A stretch of 64,000 bases of DNA from positions 868,001-932,000 of the forward strand of contig OZ277031.1 in the NCBI GenBank assembly GCA_965613685.1. The letters are read 5' to 3'. Position numbers and translations under genes: made by a program. The stretch is from Methylotenera oryzisoli_B (GTDB lineage Bacteria > Pseudomonadota > Gammaproteobacteria > Burkholderiales > Methylophilaceae). Positions 18,001 to 26,049 of the stretch are shown in pieces. Each line of letters begins with the position of its first letter. The stretch's first letter is position 1. The notes under the pieces are model-generated. The model did not search any database and was not told the origin of the DNA. It was given only the letters and a program-made list of their open reading frames with translations.

Positions 18001-19077
18001 CTAGTGAGACCGCTCAAAATCTTGCATGTAGTCCACCAAGGCTTGAACGCCTTCAATGGGCATGGCGTTGTAGATAGAGGCACGCATGCCACCAACGGCA
18101 CGGTGGCCTTTTAATTGCAACAAACCTCGCGCCTCCGCTCCCTGTAAAAAAGCTGCGTTAAGACCTTCGTCCTGCAAATAAAAAGGAATGTTCATGCGCG
18201 AACGATACGCCAGCGCCACCCGATTGACGTAAAAATCGCTGGCGTCTATGCAGTCATACAAAAGTTTGGCCTTGGCTACGTTCACTTTTTCTATGGCGGC
18301 CACCCCACCTTGCTCCAGCAACCACTCAAACACCAAGCCAGCTATGTAGATGCTATAGCTTGGTGGCGTGTTTATCATGGATTGATTTTCTGCCTGCAAC
18401 TGCCAATTAAATACCGCTGGCGTCATAGACGAGGCTTTGCCTAGTAAGGCTTCATGCACGATCACCAAACACAAACCGGCTGGACCTATGTTTTTTTGCG
18501 CGCCGCCGTATATGACTCCGTATTGGCTCACATCAATTTGCCTGGACAAGATGTGTGAGGACATGTCGGCCACAATTGGCACGCCATGGGTATTGGGCAA
18601 ATCAAGGAACTCAACACCACTCATGGTTTCGTTTGTGCAGACATGCAAATATGCGGCATCTTTATTCAACTGCCAGCTGGCAAAATCCGGCACTTGCTGG
18701 TATTGATTGGACTCACTGCTGGCCACCACATTGATAGCGCCATAAGCCTTAGCATCTTCCACACTGCGCTTACTCCAGCCGCCAGTGATGGCGTAATCGG
18801 CTGAGCCACCTGCTAGCAAGTTTAATGGAATCATGGCATTTTCTGCGATGGCGCCGCCTTGCAAAAACAAGACTTTATATTGATCGCCTATGGCCAACAA
18901 CTGGCGCAAATCGGCTTCGGTTTTAGCCAATATGCCAGTGAATTCTTTGCCGCGATGCGACATTTCCATCACACTCATACCCGAGCCATGCCAATCCAGC
19001 ATTTCAGCTTGCGCACGCGCCAACACCGGTTTAGGTAAGACGGCCGGCCCAGCGGAGAAATTGAAAATACCCGTCAT
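18001..19077 (-). CDS. serC: Phosphoserine aminotransferase
   Basis: SerC makes 3-phosphoserine for serine synthesis and also serves in vitamin B6 synthesis. The 358 residues start with FNFSAGPAVLPKPVL, carry the PLP lysine in YGGAQKNIGPAG near residue 195, and end with GGMRASIYNAMPIEGVQALVDYM. It lies 10 bases after gyrA in the order usual for betaproteobacteria. Confidence 0.97.
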   Translation of the reverse strand: MTGIFNFSAGPAVLPKPVLARAQAEMLDWHGSGMSVMEMSHRGKEFTGILAKTEADLRQLLAIGDQYKVLFLQGGAIAENAMIPLNLLAGGSADYAITGGWSKRSVEDAKAYGAINVVASSESNQYQQVPDFASWQLNKDAAYLHVCTNETMSGVEFLDLPNTHGVPIVADMSSHILSRQIDVSQYGVIYGGAQKNIGPAGLCLVIVHEALLGKASSMTPAVFNWQLQAENQSMINTPPSYSIYIAGLVFEWLLEQGGVAAIEKVNVAKAKLLYDCIDASDFYVNRVALAYRSRMNIPFYLQDEGLNAAFLQGAEARGLLQLKGHRAVGGMRASIYNAMPIEGVQALVDYMQDFERSH

Positions 19078-19087
19078 GCGCTAGGCT

Positions 19088-21658
19088 TTACAATAGATCG
19101 GCATCGCCTGATTCAGCATCAGTTTCGTCCGTCTCAACAATTTTTTCCAAGCCAGATAATTTTTCACCTTCGCCTAGGTTGATCAGTGTCACACCTTGGG
19201 TAGCGCGACCTAATTCACGAATTTCTTTTACACGCGTGCGGATCAAGACGCCACCGGTGGTGATCAACATAATTTCATCTTCGTCGTTAACCAATTTAGC
19301 GGCCACCACCAAGCCATTGCGCTCACTGACAGCAATCGCTTTAACGCCTTGCGTACCACGACCTGAATGACGGAAGTCAGCCAATTGCGTGCGCTTACCG
19401 TAACCATTTTCCGTGGCCACCAACACCGTTTGCTTGTCGTCGTCCGCTATCAACAAGGACAATACTTGCTGACCTGAAGCCAATTTCATGCCGCGTACAC
19501 CGCGGGTAGCACGGCCCATTTGTCTAACCGCCTCTTCATCAAACCAAACAGCCTTGCCGCCATTAGAAACCAAGACGATGTCGTTAGCGCCATTGGTCAC
19601 TTCTGCGCCAATCAGGTAATCGCCTTCATCCAAGTTGATGGCGATGATGCCCGATTTACGTGGATTAGCGAACTCAATTAAAGCGGTTTTCTTAACCGTA
19701 CCCAGTGCCGTGGCCATGAAAATATAACGGGTTTCATCGAACTCTTTTACTGACAAGATAGCGTTAATTTTCTCGCCCTCTTCCAAGGGGAATAGATTAA
19801 CAATAGGCTTGCCGCGACCGGTGCGACTGCCTTGTGGCACTTCATACACTTTCAACCAATAAACACGGCCACGGCTGCTGAAGCACAAAATGTAATCGTG
19901 GGTATTGGCGACAAACATTTTGTCGATGAAATCGTCTTCTTTAGTCGGGGCGGCTTGCTTACCACGTCCACCACGACGTTGAGCGCGGTACTCGTCCAAG
20001 GGTTGGGATTTCACGTAACCGGTATGCGATAAGGTCACCACCACGTCTTGCGGCGTGATTAAATCTTCTAGTGATAAATCTTGGGCATTGGCGATAATTT
20101 CACTGCGGCGCTTGTCACCGAATTGTTTTCTAATTTCAGTTAACTCGTCGCCTATGATGCTGGTCACGCGGGCTGGGGTGGCCAATATATCCAACAAGTC
20201 CGCAATGATGTCCATTACCTCTTTGTACTCAGTGACAACTTTATCTTGCTCTAGGCCGGTTAAGCGTTGTAAACGCATTTGTAGAATTTCTTGCGCTTGC
20301 ACGTCGCTTAATTTGTATCCTTTAGCCGATAAACCAAATTCCATGCTCAAGCCTTCAGGGCGGGATGCTTCCATGGCTGCGCGCTGTAGCATTTCTTCCA
20401 CTACCGGCGATTTCCACGCTTTGGCCATCAAGGCAATTTTCGCATCAGGTGGCGTAGGTGCAGCTTTAATGAGGGCGATCATCTCGTCCACGTTAGCCAA
20501 CGCTACGGCCAAGCCTTCAAGCAAGTGACCGCGAGCACGGGCTTTTTTTAGTTCAAATACGGTACGACGGGTGATCACTTCGCGTCGGTGGCGCAAGAAT
20601 GCCTCTAGCATTTGCTTGAGGTTAAGCAACCTAGGCTGACCGTCTAACAAGGCCACCATATTCATGCCGAAGGTGTCTTGCAATTGCGTTTGTTTATACA
20701 GGTTGTTCAGCACCACTTCGGCTATTTCACCGCGTTTTAATTCGATGACGACACGCATACCGGATTTGTCGGATTCGTCGCGTAAATCTGAAATGCCTTC
20801 TATCTTTTTCTCGTTGACTAATTCGGCGATTTTCTCAACAAAGGTTTTTTTGTTAACCTGATACGGTAATTCATCCACAATCAATGCCTGACGGCCACCG
20901 CGCTCCAAATCTTCAACGTGGGTACGACCACGCATCACGACGCGACCACGACCGGTGCGGTAACCCTCTTTCACGCCCACGGTGCCGTAAATAATGCCGG
21001 CTGTTGGGAAGTCAGGCGCAGGCACCAACTCAATCAGCTCTTCCACACCCATTTCCGGGTCTTTAAGCAAGGCCACGCAGGCATCCAACACCTCATTAAG
21101 GTTATGCGGCGGAATATTGGTCGCCATACCCACGGCAATACCGGAGCTACCATTGATTAATAAATTGGGGATACGAGCCGGCATGATCAGCGGTTCGTTT
21201 TCGCTGCCATCGTAGTTAGGGCCGAAATCGACGGTTTCCTTGTCTATGTCCGCCAATAACTCGTGGGCAATTTTAGCCATGCGGATTTCCGTGTAACGCA
21301 TGGCCGCGGCGTTGTCGCCATCAACAGAACCAAAGTTACCCTGACCATCAACCAACATGTAACGCAAACTAAAATCTTGCGCCATCCGAACGATGGTGTC
21401 GTACACCGCCGTGTCACCATGTGGGTGGTATTTACCAATCACATCACCAACGATACGAGCGGATTTTTTATAGGGCTTATTGTAGTCATTGCTAAGCTCG
21501 TGCATGGCGTAGAGAACGCGTCTGTGCACTGGCTTCAAGCCGTCCCTCACATCCGGCAAGGCGCGACCGACGATCACGCTCATGGCGTAATCGAGATACG
21601 ATCTACGCATCTCGTCTTCTAAACTAATTGGCAGGGTTTCTTTAGCGAATTGATCCAT
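19088..21658 (-). CDS. gyrA: DNA gyrase subunit A
   Basis: GyrA is the DNA-breaking subunit of gyrase. The 856-residue protein contains the quinolone-pocket segment PHGDTAVYDTIVRMAQ, with threonine where E. coli has Ser83 and the aspartate kept. The catalytic tyrosine is in AAMRYTEIRM near residue 122. The wrapping domain has the GyrA box QRRGGRGK. The C-terminus is acidic. Threonine at that position is natural in many species and does not by itself mean resistance. It is first of gyrA-serC-pheA-hisC-aroG. Confidence 0.98.
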   Translation of the reverse strand: MDQFAKETLPISLEDEMRRSYLDYAMSVIVGRALPDVRDGLKPVHRRVLYAMHELSNDYNKPYKKSARIVGDVIGKYHPHGDTAVYDTIVRMAQDFSLRYMLVDGQGNFGSVDGDNAAAMRYTEIRMAKIAHELLADIDKETVDFGPNYDGSENEPLIMPARIPNLLINGSSGIAVGMATNIPPHNLNEVLDACVALLKDPEMGVEELIELVPAPDFPTAGIIYGTVGVKEGYRTGRGRVVMRGRTHVEDLERGGRQALIVDELPYQVNKKTFVEKIAELVNEKKIEGISDLRDESDKSGMRVVIELKRGEIAEVVLNNLYKQTQLQDTFGMNMVALLDGQPRLLNLKQMLEAFLRHRREVITRRTVFELKKARARGHLLEGLAVALANVDEMIALIKAAPTPPDAKIALMAKAWKSPVVEEMLQRAAMEASRPEGLSMEFGLSAKGYKLSDVQAQEILQMRLQRLTGLEQDKVVTEYKEVMDIIADLLDILATPARVTSIIGDELTEIRKQFGDKRRSEIIANAQDLSLEDLITPQDVVVTLSHTGYVKSQPLDEYRAQRRGGRGKQAAPTKEDDFIDKMFVANTHDYILCFSSRGRVYWLKVYEVPQGSRTGRGKPIVNLFPLEEGEKINAILSVKEFDETRYIFMATALGTVKKTALIEFANPRKSGIIAINLDEGDYLIGAEVTNGANDIVLVSNGGKAVWFDEEAVRQMGRATRGVRGMKLASGQQVLSLLIADDDKQTVLVATENGYGKRTQLADFRHSGRGTQGVKAIAVSERNGLVVAAKLVNDEDEIMLITTGGVLIRTRVKEIRELGRATQGVTLINLGEGEKLSGLEKIVETDETDAESGDADLL

Positions 21659-21716
21659 GGGTAAACTGACTTTTAGTTGTTTTTGTATAGTGCAATTTTA
21701 GCATGGAACGGCGGCA

Positions 21717-21778
21717 AATTAGTAGGGTTAGCAGCGATTTAAAGCTGCATTCAAGATCGCTTTACAGCCCTACTAATT
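21717..21778. repeat. Nested inverted repeat between metZ and gyrA
   Basis: Perfect 11-bp arms AATTAGTAGGG (21717-21727) and CCCTACTAATT (21768-21778) enclose a second pair, AGCGAT and ATCGCT. The structure starts 7 bases after the metZ stop. There is no T-run, so it is more likely a stabilising 3' hairpin or a small repeat element than a simple terminator. Confidence 0.7.
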
Positions 21779-21785
21779 CAGCCGT

Positions 21786-22979
21786 CTAGGCAAGGGCCGT
21801 GAGCATGGATAAGTCGGCTTTTAAGTCGTCGATATGCTCAAGACCAACGGCAATTCTCACCAAGCCATCCACTATGCCTGCTGCTGCTCGGGCTTCGGCT
21901 GTCACACGACTATGGGTGGTGGTGGCCGGATGGGTAATGGTGGACTTAGCGTCACCCAAATTGGCTGTAATGGATATCAATTTGGTCGCGTCAATTAAAG
22001 CCCAAGCAGCCTGCTGTGGCGTTTGCCCAGCTTTAGTCCGCACCTCAAAGCTAACAATACCGCCACCGCTGCTTTGCTGACGCAAAGCCAGCGCATGCTG
22101 CGGGTGCGAGCTTAAGCCTGGGTAATAGACGCGTGCCACACCAGGCTGCTGCTCCAGCCAACTAGCCAAGGCCAAGGCGTTACGCGCATGCGCGTCCATG
22201 CGCACGTACAAGGTCTCCAAGCCCTTCAAAAACACCCAGGCATTGAACGCACTCATGGTGACGCCAGCTGTTCTTAGGAAACCATAAACCGGCTCCATTA
22301 GCACCTTAGAACCGAGCACAGCACCGCCCAAGCAGCGGCCTTGGCCATCTATGTATTTGGTGGCGGAATGAATAATGATGTCCGCGCCCAAAGCCAAAGG
22401 CTGCTGTATAGCCGGCGTGCAAAAACAATTGTCCACCACCAAGTACGCGCCGACCTGGTGGGCAATGTTGGCTAAGGCAGCGATGTCGCATACTTCGGTC
22501 AGCGGATTGGATGGCGTTTCCACAAAAAACAGTTTGGTATGGTCAGTGACCGCAGATTGCCATTCAGCCAAATCGGTCAGCGAGACAAAGGTGACGTGCA
22601 AACCCCAGCGCGCCAGTATGTTGCTAAACAGCTGCACACTGGTGCCGAATATGCTGCGGGAGGCAACAATGTGATCACCCGCGCTGCATAAGCCCATGAC
22701 GCAAGCCAGTATCGCCGACATGCCGGTAGACGTTGCCACGCATTGCTCCGCCCCTTCCAATGCCGCCAGTTTATTTTGAAATACGGTGACCGTAGGATTG
22801 GTGAAACGCGAATAAATATTACCCGGCTCGCTGCCGCCAAATCTGGCTGCCGCTTGCGCAGCGCTGTCAAAACGGAAACTGGAATTCAGAAACAAAGCTT
22901 CTGAATTTTCCCCGTAAGCCGTCATTTCACTACCGGCTCTGACCGATAAGGTTTGTGGGTGAAATTTGTTTTTAGTCAT
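21786..22979 (-). CDS. metZ: O-succinylhomoserine sulfhydrylase
   Basis: MetZ is a PLP enzyme of the Cys/Met metabolism family that makes homocysteine from O-succinylhomoserine and sulfide, the direct-sulfhydrylation route to methionine. The 397 residues carry the cofactor lysine in HSATKYIDGQGRCLGG and the family motifs AATSTGMSAI-like (CVATSTGMSAI) and ETPSNPLTEV. Its leader contains a SAM-II-like aptamer and a terminator, which fits control by S-adenosylmethionine. Cystathionine-type lyases are relatives, but the context favours MetZ. Confidence 0.92.
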   Translation of the reverse strand: MTKNKFHPQTLSVRAGSEMTAYGENSEALFLNSSFRFDSAAQAAARFGGSEPGNIYSRFTNPTVTVFQNKLAALEGAEQCVATSTGMSAILACVMGLCSAGDHIVASRSIFGTSVQLFSNILARWGLHVTFVSLTDLAEWQSAVTDHTKLFFVETPSNPLTEVCDIAALANIAHQVGAYLVVDNCFCTPAIQQPLALGADIIIHSATKYIDGQGRCLGGAVLGSKVLMEPVYGFLRTAGVTMSAFNAWVFLKGLETLYVRMDAHARNALALASWLEQQPGVARVYYPGLSSHPQHALALRQQSSGGGIVSFEVRTKAGQTPQQAAWALIDATKLISITANLGDAKSTITHPATTTHSRVTAEARAAAGIVDGLVRIAVGLEHIDDLKADLSMLTALA

Positions 22980-23003
22980 AATAATCCCGTGTTATCTAGA
23001 CGT

Positions 23004-23041
23004 TAAAAAACCCGCCTAGGCATTTAAGCTAAACGGGTTTT
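23004..23041 (-). terminator. Leader terminator of metZ
   Basis: The minus strand forms AAACCCG/CGGGTTT followed by six T, ending about 25 bases before the metZ start. It lies just downstream of the aptamer. Its 5' part contains TTTAGCT, complementary to AGCTAAA of the aptamer, so the two folds could exclude each other. Confidence 0.8.
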
Positions 23042-23044
23042 GTA

Positions 23045-23126
23045 CCTCGCTTTAGCTGTGTTTATAATGCGCCCGCAAGCTGAGTAAGACCTTGTTTAAG
23101 TTGGGTCACTCAAATCAGCGCCATTG
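23045..23126 (-). promoter_or_regulatory. SAM-II (SAM-alpha)-like riboswitch aptamer
   Basis: On the minus strand the leader reads GGCGCTGATTTG, then a hairpin insertion (GAGTGACC paired with GGTC-TT-ACTC), then AGCTTGCGGGCGC, then ATTATAAACACAGCTAAAGC. The conserved pieces of SAM-II are all there in order: the P1 strand with UGAUUU, GCUUGC followed by the P1 return strand GCGC, an A-rich AUAAA stretch, and the pseudoknot strand AGCUAAA. It lies ahead of metZ, a typical SAM-II target. The insertion in the first loop is longer than in the textbook examples. Identification is by eye from recalled consensus. Confidence 0.72.
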
Positions 23127-23127
23127 G

Positions 23128-23156
23128 ATGGTATGCCTAAGCCGCCATGCAGTCAA
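23128..23156 (-). promoter_or_regulatory. Candidate sigma-70 promoter of metZ
   Basis: TTGACT (23156-23151) and TACCAT (23133-23128) are separated by 17 bases on the minus strand. The predicted start near 23121 would begin the transcript at the riboswitch, which supports both calls. The exact start could be a few bases off, because P1 seems to use bases up to 23126. Confidence 0.55.
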
Positions 23157-23165
23157 GACGCTTTT

Positions 23166-24704
23166 TTAGTCTGCCACCGCATCTTCAAAACTGTCGATTA
23201 AATTTAAATCTATCTGCGTACTGGCATTGGCCGGTTTTTGTTTTTTATTCACGTCGCCACGGGCCGATTCTATGTTAGCCAAGTAAGCCTCATTGATATC
23301 ACCCGTCACGTACTTACCGTCAAAACAAGAACAATCAAAATCGACTATTTTGGGGTTGCTTAATTTCACCACATCAACCAATGCGCTCAAATCTTGGTAG
23401 ATCAAGGCGTCCGCGCCGATTTCTTGGCAGATCTCCTCGTCGGTACGATCGGTTGCCAGTAATTCATCGCGGCTGGGCATGTCTATGCCGTACACATTAG
23501 GAAAACGGACCGGCGGCGCAGCGGAAGCAAAGTAAACTTTATTGGCACCCGCGTCCCTAGCCATCTGCACAATTTGTTGTGAGGTGGTGCCACGCACGAT
23601 GGAATCGTCCACCAGCAAGACGTTTTTACCTTTGAATTCTATGCCTATGGGATTGAGCTTTTGCCTAACCGATTTCTTACGTAAAGCTTGGCCAGGCATG
23701 ATGAAGGTACGACCTATGTAACGATTCTTAATAAAGCCCTCCCGGTAATCCAAGCCTAAGGCTATACCGACCTGCAAGGCGCTAGGGCGACTGGTGTCAG
23801 GGATAGGAATCACCACATCAATTTTTTTATCGGCCCACTCACGCTTGATCTTTTCTGCCAGGGTTTTGCCCATGTCCAAGCGCGTTTGGTAAACAGACAC
23901 GTCATCGATGACGGAGTCGGGTCTGGCCAAATAAACGTATTCAAAAATACAGGGATTGAGCTTGGCTTGTTCAGCGCATTGGCGACTGAAAAAATTACCG
24001 TGCATGTCGATAAATATGGCCTCACCCGGCGCAACGTCACGTACCAATTTAAAACCGAGCACATCTAAGGCCACGCTTTCTGATGCCACAATGTACTCGG
24101 TGCCTTTATCAGTCTCGGCCTTGCCTATCACCAAAGGACGAATGCCATTAGGGTCGCGAAAGGCCAACAAGCCAAAGTTAGCAATCATGGCCACTACCGC
24201 GTACGCCCCTTTACAGCGTCTGTGCACGCCGGCCACCGCATCAAAGGTCATGTCGGTATTAAGTACGGCATTGCGTGAGGTTTGCTCAATTTCGTGCGCC
24301 AAGACATTTAGCAGCACTTCGGAATCCGAATTGGTATTGATGTGACGTAAATCTTGTTTAAACATTTCGGATTTCAATTGATCCGAATTGGTCAGATTGC
24401 CGTTGTGACCAAGCACTATACCGAATGGCGAGTTGACGTAAAAAGGCTGTGCTTCGGCGGCACTGGATGAACCAGCAGTTGGGTAGCGCACATGACCGAT
24501 ACCGACATTGCCGACCAAACTACGCATGTGACGGGTTTGAAACACGTCTTTAACCAAGCCGTTATTTTTATGCATGAAAAAAGTATTGCCGTCGGTGGTA
24601 ACGATGCCTGCAGCATCTTGCCCTCTGTGCTGCAAGACCAGCAAACCATCGTACAACAATTGGTTAACTGGGTTTTTACCAACAATACCTATGATTCCGC
24701 ACAT
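23166..24704 (-). CDS. purF: Amidophosphoribosyltransferase
   Basis: PurF makes 5-phosphoribosylamine from PRPP and glutamine, the first committed step of purine synthesis. The 512-residue product has the Ntn-hydrolase catalytic cysteine directly after Met (MCGIIGIVG), an N-terminal glutaminase domain, and the PRPP motif VLLVDDSIVRGTTSQQ near residue 370. Cysteines near the C-terminus (FDCSCFDGKYVTGD) recall the GyrI/E. coli-type arrangement without a large propeptide. It follows cvpA after 86 bases, the classic cvpA-purF pair. Confidence 0.97.
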   Translation of the reverse strand: MCGIIGIVGKNPVNQLLYDGLLVLQHRGQDAAGIVTTDGNTFFMHKNNGLVKDVFQTRHMRSLVGNVGIGHVRYPTAGSSSAAEAQPFYVNSPFGIVLGHNGNLTNSDQLKSEMFKQDLRHINTNSDSEVLLNVLAHEIEQTSRNAVLNTDMTFDAVAGVHRRCKGAYAVVAMIANFGLLAFRDPNGIRPLVIGKAETDKGTEYIVASESVALDVLGFKLVRDVAPGEAIFIDMHGNFFSRQCAEQAKLNPCIFEYVYLARPDSVIDDVSVYQTRLDMGKTLAEKIKREWADKKIDVVIPIPDTSRPSALQVGIALGLDYREGFIKNRYIGRTFIMPGQALRKKSVRQKLNPIGIEFKGKNVLLVDDSIVRGTTSQQIVQMARDAGANKVYFASAAPPVRFPNVYGIDMPSRDELLATDRTDEEICQEIGADALIYQDLSALVDVVKLSNPKIVDFDCSCFDGKYVTGDINEAYLANIESARGDVNKKQKPANASTQIDLNLIDSFEDAVAD

Positions 24705-24719
24705 GGATGTAGCCTTAAA

Positions 24720-24745
24720 TAATGAATACTGTGTAATGAATACTG
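24720..24745. repeat. Tandem 12-bp direct repeat in purF leader
   Basis: TAATGAATACTG occurs at 24720-24731 and again at 24734-24745, two bases apart, 16 bases before the purF start. It could be a binding site or a recent slip; nothing more can be said. Confidence 0.6.
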
Positions 24746-24754
24746 CGTTTAATC

Positions 24755-24777
24755 TTTATACCTAGCACTGATGCTAG
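24755..24777 (-). promoter_or_regulatory. Possible internal purF promoter with dyad
   Basis: A TATAAA hexamer (24760-24755, minus strand) lies next to the perfect hairpin-like dyad CTAGCA-TCAG-TGCTAG (24777-24762). No convincing -35 is seen. It may be a regulated promoter giving purF expression independent of the long upstream operon. Confidence 0.35.
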
Positions 24778-24790
24778 TTACGCATGCGCC

Positions 24791-25282
24791 CTAATCGTAC
24801 TTAATGTATTGGCCTATACTATCTGGCACCCAAGGCATGATATGGCCAACCAAGGCTTCAAACGGGGCACTCAACATGGCATCTCGCCAACGGTCATCCT
24901 TAGGCAAGTCGGTCATGCCGGCTAAAAACACCAACAAACAAACAATGATGATGCCGCGCGTCAAGCCAAACAAACCACCTAACAGACGATTTAGCCAACC
25001 CAAGCCTAATTTCTTAAACAGGCTGGCCAGTGCAATCGACAGCAGACTGCTAATCAGCAAGGTCGCTAAAAATACAATTAAAAATGCCGCCGCGACCCGC
25101 AGCGACTCCGTAGGAATGGCCTCAGGCATCATGGGCACCAATTGACTGGCGTAACTTTTAGCGACGAAGAAGGCCAATACCCAGGACACAATGGACAAAG
25201 CCTCCAGCACCAAGCCGCGCATGACGCTCAACCCGACAGATAGGCCTAATACGGCTAGCACCAAATAGTCAAAACTAGTCAT
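24791..25282 (-). CDS. cvpA: CvpA family membrane protein
   Basis: The 163-residue protein has four hydrophobic segments and the family start TSFDYLVLAVLGLSVGLSVMRGLV. The cvpA-purF pairing is widespread. CvpA is tied to colicin V production in E. coli and to envelope stress in others; its biochemical role is not known. It is 29 bases after the SPOR gene. Confidence 0.92.
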   Translation of the reverse strand: MTSFDYLVLAVLGLSVGLSVMRGLVLEALSIVSWVLAFFVAKSYASQLVPMMPEAIPTESLRVAAAFLIVFLATLLISSLLSIALASLFKKLGLGWLNRLLGGLFGLTRGIIIVCLLVFLAGMTDLPKDDRWRDAMLSAPFEALVGHIMPWVPDSIGQYIKYD

Positions 25283-25311
25283 GATTTAGGCCAGCACGCT
25301 GCTTAAATAGC

Positions 25312-26010
25312 TTAGTCATTAGCCACTACCATGCCTTGCATATTTAAGGCCTGAAGTTTAAGCATGGCTTCGGCAGCCTGCTGACGCGTAGGGTAATCGC
25401 CGGTCCTTAAGCGAATTTTCTCACCCCTATCGGTGCTGACTTTTTTTATGCTGGCCTGATAACCCGCCTGCTTTAACTTGCCCTCCATTTCAGTGACGCT
25501 GGCCATGGAGGAATAGACGCCTATTTGGATAGCAAAACTGGATTTCGCTGCTGCGCCGCCTTCGGCTTTTGCCAATGCCGGCGTAGCTAGCTGAGACTTA
25601 GCTTCAGGTGCTTTAGCTTCTAGCGGCTTGGCTTCAAGTGGTTTTTCTATTGCTTTCTCTGTTGGCTTTTCTGTGGGTTTAATCTGAGCAGGAACGGCGC
25701 TGGCAGCACTGTCATTTACAGCAACAGCCGTGCTATCTGAAGCGGCTGACACCGCATCGGCTAGCGGCGAGACAGTTGGCAGAGGTGGCGCAGCAAGAGG
25801 TGCTAGCGGTGCAATCGGTTCGACCACACCGGCATCGACACCCGCCATGGTGATCTTGATGGCAGCACTTGGGGTAGAACTAGCGCGATCTTGCAATACC
25901 AAGGGCAACACACCTACCATCAACAAAACCAAGCCTACGGCCCCGACCAGGCGACGCCTAGCCCGTTTCTTTAAACTTAATTCTTGATCGTGGTCTGTAT
26001 CAGGTGGCAT
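25312..26010 (-). CDS. SPOR-domain (DedD-like) membrane protein
   Basis: The 232 residues have a short basic cytoplasmic end, one membrane helix (about 16-40, GAVGLVLLMVGVLPLVLQ), a Pro/Ala/Lys/Glu-rich linker with KPTEKPTEKAIEKPLEAKPLE-type repeats (about 105-140), and a C-terminal SPOR domain (about 155-230: FAIQIGVYSSMASVTEMEGKL). SPOR domains bind denuded septal peptidoglycan, so a part in division is likely. The position between folC and cvpA is that of dedD. Confidence 0.88.
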   Translation of the reverse strand: MPPDTDHDQELSLKKRARRRLVGAVGLVLLMVGVLPLVLQDRASSTPSAAIKITMAGVDAGVVEPIAPLAPLAAPPLPTVSPLADAVSAASDSTAVAVNDSAASAVPAQIKPTEKPTEKAIEKPLEAKPLEAKAPEAKSQLATPALAKAEGGAAAKSSFAIQIGVYSSMASVTEMEGKLKQAGYQASIKKVSTDRGEKIRLRTGDYPTRQQAAEAMLKLQALNMQGMVVAND

Positions 26011-26049
26011 TGCTGCATTCCTTAAAATAGCATGAACATAGGACGATTG

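Noticed and set aside
19088..21658. Quinolone resistance from threonine at the Ser83-equivalent of GyrA.
   Set aside because: Threonine is a normal residue at this position in many bacteria and does not show resistance.
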